16,078 bases of DNA from Planctomycetales bacterium (lineage in GTDB: Bacteria > Planctomycetota > Phycisphaerae > SM23-33). The position numbers and the translations under genes are program-made. Positions 14,218 through 16,078 of this stretch are shown here, piece after piece. The stretch spans positions 1-16,078 of the forward strand of contig DAOVLS010000017.1 of NCBI GenBank assembly GCA_030631125.1, given 5' to 3'. Position 1 is the stretch's first letter. Each line of letters starts with the position of its first letter. The notes beneath the pieces are model-generated. The model had not been told where the DNA came from. It did not search any database and was given only the letters and a program-made list of their open reading frames with translations.

Positions 14218-15969
14218 ATGAGGTTTCTTTTCGATTTAGGTCATCCGGCGCACTTTCATCTGTTCAAGAATGTCATAAGCGCGTTGAAGGCGGACGGGCA
14301 TCGCGTTTTGATAATTGCCCGCCAGAAGGACTGTCTGCCTGATTTGCTTGCAGCGTCCGGTTGGCCTCACGTCTTCGTTCGCCGCAAGCGGAGGCGATTG
14401 GTTTCCCTGGCGACAGAGGCGGTGAAGGTGCTGGGGCGGGTCTCGTTCAGCGGATTTGTCAAACCGGTTGACCTGATGATAGGCACTTCCATCGTGATAG
14501 GTCCGGCTTCACGCATGACGGGGGCGACCTCGGTGGTGTTTAGCGAGGATGACGCCAACGTGGTTCCGATGTTCGCCAAACTGGCGTATTCGGCATCCCA
14601 TTATATCGTAACGCCTCGCGCGTTGGAGCATGAGGCCTATGGCCCGAAGCACCTGACGTACCAGGGTTACCACGAGTTGGCCTATCTGCATCCTGATCTA
14701 TATCGCCCTGATCCCGGCGTGCGTGAACTGCTCGGCGTCGGACCTGATGAAAAATACTTCGTTCTCCGTCTGGTTGCGTTGACGGCCCATCACGATATCG
14801 GTCAGAAGGGTGTCAATCCCGCCCAGGCCAAGGCTGTCGTTCAGCACCTCCTTCCGCACGGCAAGGTCTTCATCAGCGCCGAAATGGAGGTCCCCGACAA
14901 CCTCAGGCAATATCTCCTTCCGACGCCGGTGGATCGGATTCTCGACGTAATGGCCTTCGCCGAAATGGTCATAGGCGACAGTCAGACCATGACCATTGAA
15001 GCGGCGGTGCTTGGGACGCCTGCCCTTCGATGCAATACCTTTGTGGGTCGGTTGTCTGTCCTTGAAGAGTTGGAGCACCGTTACGGACTCACTGTCGGCA
15101 TCAGGCCTGAAAATTTCGACAAGGTTTTTGAGCAGATAGACGCCTGGCTTGCCCAGGGCGACTTGAAGCAGCAGTGGGCACAAAAGCGTCAGGTGATGCT
15201 GGATGAGTGTATTAACCTGACCGATTGGATGCTGGATCTGTTCAGTCGTCTCGCTCATCACAAGTCCCTCGCTACCGACGGCGTATTCCGCCTCCGGCGC
15301 AAGCGAAGGCTGAAAAAACCGACTCCGACGGTCGTTGAAAGTCCCATGGAGACCTATGGCCCGCTGGAAAGGGACAAACCCCTTCAGGACAAATACGCCA
15401 TACGCGAGCCGGTCTCGCAGTTACTGGTACGGAACTTCTTCAAGTCGCTTGATGAGTTGCTTAGTAACACACAGGGACAACTGCTGGACGTCGGCGCGGG
15501 TGAGGGCGACGCATACCAGTTCCTCTCACCTGATATAACAACCCGCGGCGTTACGGCGCTGGAGATTAACCCCGCCTGCTTCGCCCGCATGGCCAAGATC
15601 GCTCCTTCGCTGACGCCGGTGGAGGGCACAATCTACGAAATTCCCTTTGAGGACAATTCCTTCGAGACGGTGCTTTGTTCGGAAGTCCTGGAGCATCTGG
15701 ACGACCCGGAAAAGGGTCTGCGCGAGTTGCTGCGCGTAAGCAGGCGATGGGTGGTCATCAGCGTTCCTCGTGAGCCGATATGGCGGGTTTTGAACGTAAC
15801 GCGAGGCGCCTACTGGCGAACCTTCGGCGACACACCGGGACATATTCAACACTGGAGCAAACGCGGCTTCATTCGCTGGGTGGAGCGATTTGCCGACATA
15901 CAGGACGTCCGGTCCCCGCTGCCATGGACCATCATCCTGGCGTCATCCCGTCAGGCGTCTGATGATTGA
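14218..15969 (+). CDS. Fusion of DUF354 glycosyltransferase-like domain and class I SAM methyltransferase
   Basis: 583 residues. Residues 1 to about 340 match DUF354 (PF04007, GT-B-like fold): MRFLFDLGHPAHFHLFKNVI at the start, LMIGTS (86-91), FSEDDANVV (108-116) and GDSQTMTIEAAVLGTPALR (253-271), the nucleotide-sugar-site-like loop. DUF354 proteins normally end there. A basic linker (about 355-370, RLRRKRRLKK) leads into a methyltransferase domain (about 395-575): motif I LLDVGAGEGDA (422-432), acidic ALEIN (447-451), then LCSEVLEHLDDP (486-497) and WVVISVP (511-517). It has no TM segment, so it is cytoplasmic. The likely role is glycan assembly plus methylation of the glycan or its lipid carrier (inference). 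ATG has GGAG 8 nt upstream (14206-14209). The 3' end overlaps the convergent gene at the right edge by 19 bp. Confidence 0.88.
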   Translation: MRFLFDLGHPAHFHLFKNVISALKADGHRVLIIARQKDCLPDLLAASGWPHVFVRRKRRRLVSLATEAVKVLGRVSFSGFVKPVDLMIGTSIVIGPASRMTGATSVVFSEDDANVVPMFAKLAYSASHYIVTPRALEHEAYGPKHLTYQGYHELAYLHPDLYRPDPGVRELLGVGPDEKYFVLRLVALTAHHDIGQKGVNPAQAKAVVQHLLPHGKVFISAEMEVPDNLRQYLLPTPVDRILDVMAFAEMVIGDSQTMTIEAAVLGTPALRCNTFVGRLSVLEELEHRYGLTVGIRPENFDKVFEQIDAWLAQGDLKQQWAQKRQVMLDECINLTDWMLDLFSRLAHHKSLATDGVFRLRRKRRLKKPTPTVVESPMETYGPLERDKPLQDKYAIREPVSQLLVRNFFKSLDELLSNTQGQLLDVGAGEGDAYQFLSPDITTRGVTALEINPACFARMAKIAPSLTPVEGTIYEIPFEDNSFETVLCSEVLEHLDDPEKGLRELLRVSRRWVVISVPREPIWRVLNVTRGAYWRTFGDTPGHIQHWSKRGFIRWVERFADIQDVRSPLPWTIILASSRQASDD

Positions 15970-16078
15970 CTGACGGTGTGCATTTGCTTGAGGCTTCGCC
16001 AGGTGGCCGCTACGCGGTCCATCAATCCCATGTTCTGAAGCGACAGCGCCAGTGCGGCGCGAACCTGCCTGTTGCCCG
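15951..16078 (-). CDS. C-terminal part of an unidentified protein (runs off the right edge)
   Basis: The minus strand is open from the window edge for 41 codons and stops at TGA (15951-15953). The encoded tail starts GNRQVRAALALSLQNMGLMD and ends HTVSQSSDA. Codon choice is GC3-rich as in its neighbours, and a parallel frame is also open over this short length, so the call is moderate. The visible part looks like an amphipathic helical segment ending in a polar tail; family not recognisable. Its last 19 bp overlap the end of the DUF354-methyltransferase gene in a convergent arrangement, leaving no room for an intergenic terminator. Confidence 0.5.
   Translation of the reverse strand, partial: GNRQVRAALALSLQNMGLMDRVAATWRSLKQMHTVSQSSDA

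Overview
This 16 kb window is an exopolysaccharide (EPS) assembly and secretion locus of the exosortase-associated type. It probably comes from a Planctomycetota bacterium, perhaps Phycisphaerae-like. That placement is inferred from the gene combination (Wza-like export lipoprotein, exosortase, EpsI-like protein, giant TPR protein, Wzz/BY-kinase-like protein), the moderate GC content and the style of the intergenic repeats. No phylogenetic marker gene is present to confirm it.

Layout. At the left edge is a minus-strand tRNA-Thr(UGU) at 48-119. A 540 bp gap follows, holding a decayed S23-type four-helix-bundle gene (208-597) with three reading-frame breaks, bracketed by inverted arrays of short CCGG-containing repeats. 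A long minus-strand gene run then reads from right to left. It starts with a Wza-like polysaccharide export lipoprotein (10980-9469), then exosortase (9384-8419), an EpsI-like protein (true start GTG at 8422, overlapping the exosortase stop), a 1491-residue membrane-anchored TPR protein (7354-2879) and a Wzz/Wzc-like protein (2879-660). Tight spacing (GTGA and TAATG overlaps) supports one operon. The only sizeable internal gap is an 84 bp hairpin made of AT-rich heptamer repeats, just before the TPR gene.

Upstream of the export gene is a 478 bp non-coding stretch. It contains a candidate sigma-70 promoter, a long leader with stem-loops, a fragment of a DDE integrase/transposase and REP-like repeats, so it looks like an old insertion site. 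Beyond it, still on the minus strand, are a large lipoprotein of unknown function (12988-11459) and a non-hydrolysing UDP-GlcNAc 2-epimerase (14102-12999). A divergent plus-strand gene (14218-15969) encodes an unusual fusion of a DUF354 glycosyltransferase-like domain and a class I SAM methyltransferase. Its 3' end overlaps the end of a convergent, partial minus-strand gene at the right edge.

How they fit together (inference from families). The epimerase would supply a ManNAc-type nucleotide sugar, and the DUF354-methyltransferase protein would modify or transfer glycans. The Wzz/Wzc-like protein would control chain length at the inner membrane. The TPR protein would act as a periplasmic scaffold and the Wza-like lipoprotein would form the outer-membrane exit. 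The exosortase and EpsI-like protein would process C-terminally tagged exported proteins that become attached to or embedded in this matrix. No sorting-signal substrate, polymerase or flippase lies in the window. The most notable points are the BY-kinase domain with a substituted Walker A lysine but an intact tyrosine tail, the DUF354-methyltransferase fusion, the four-helix-bundle pseudogene with its flanking repeats, and the transposase debris from which the operon's likely promoter region seems to be built.
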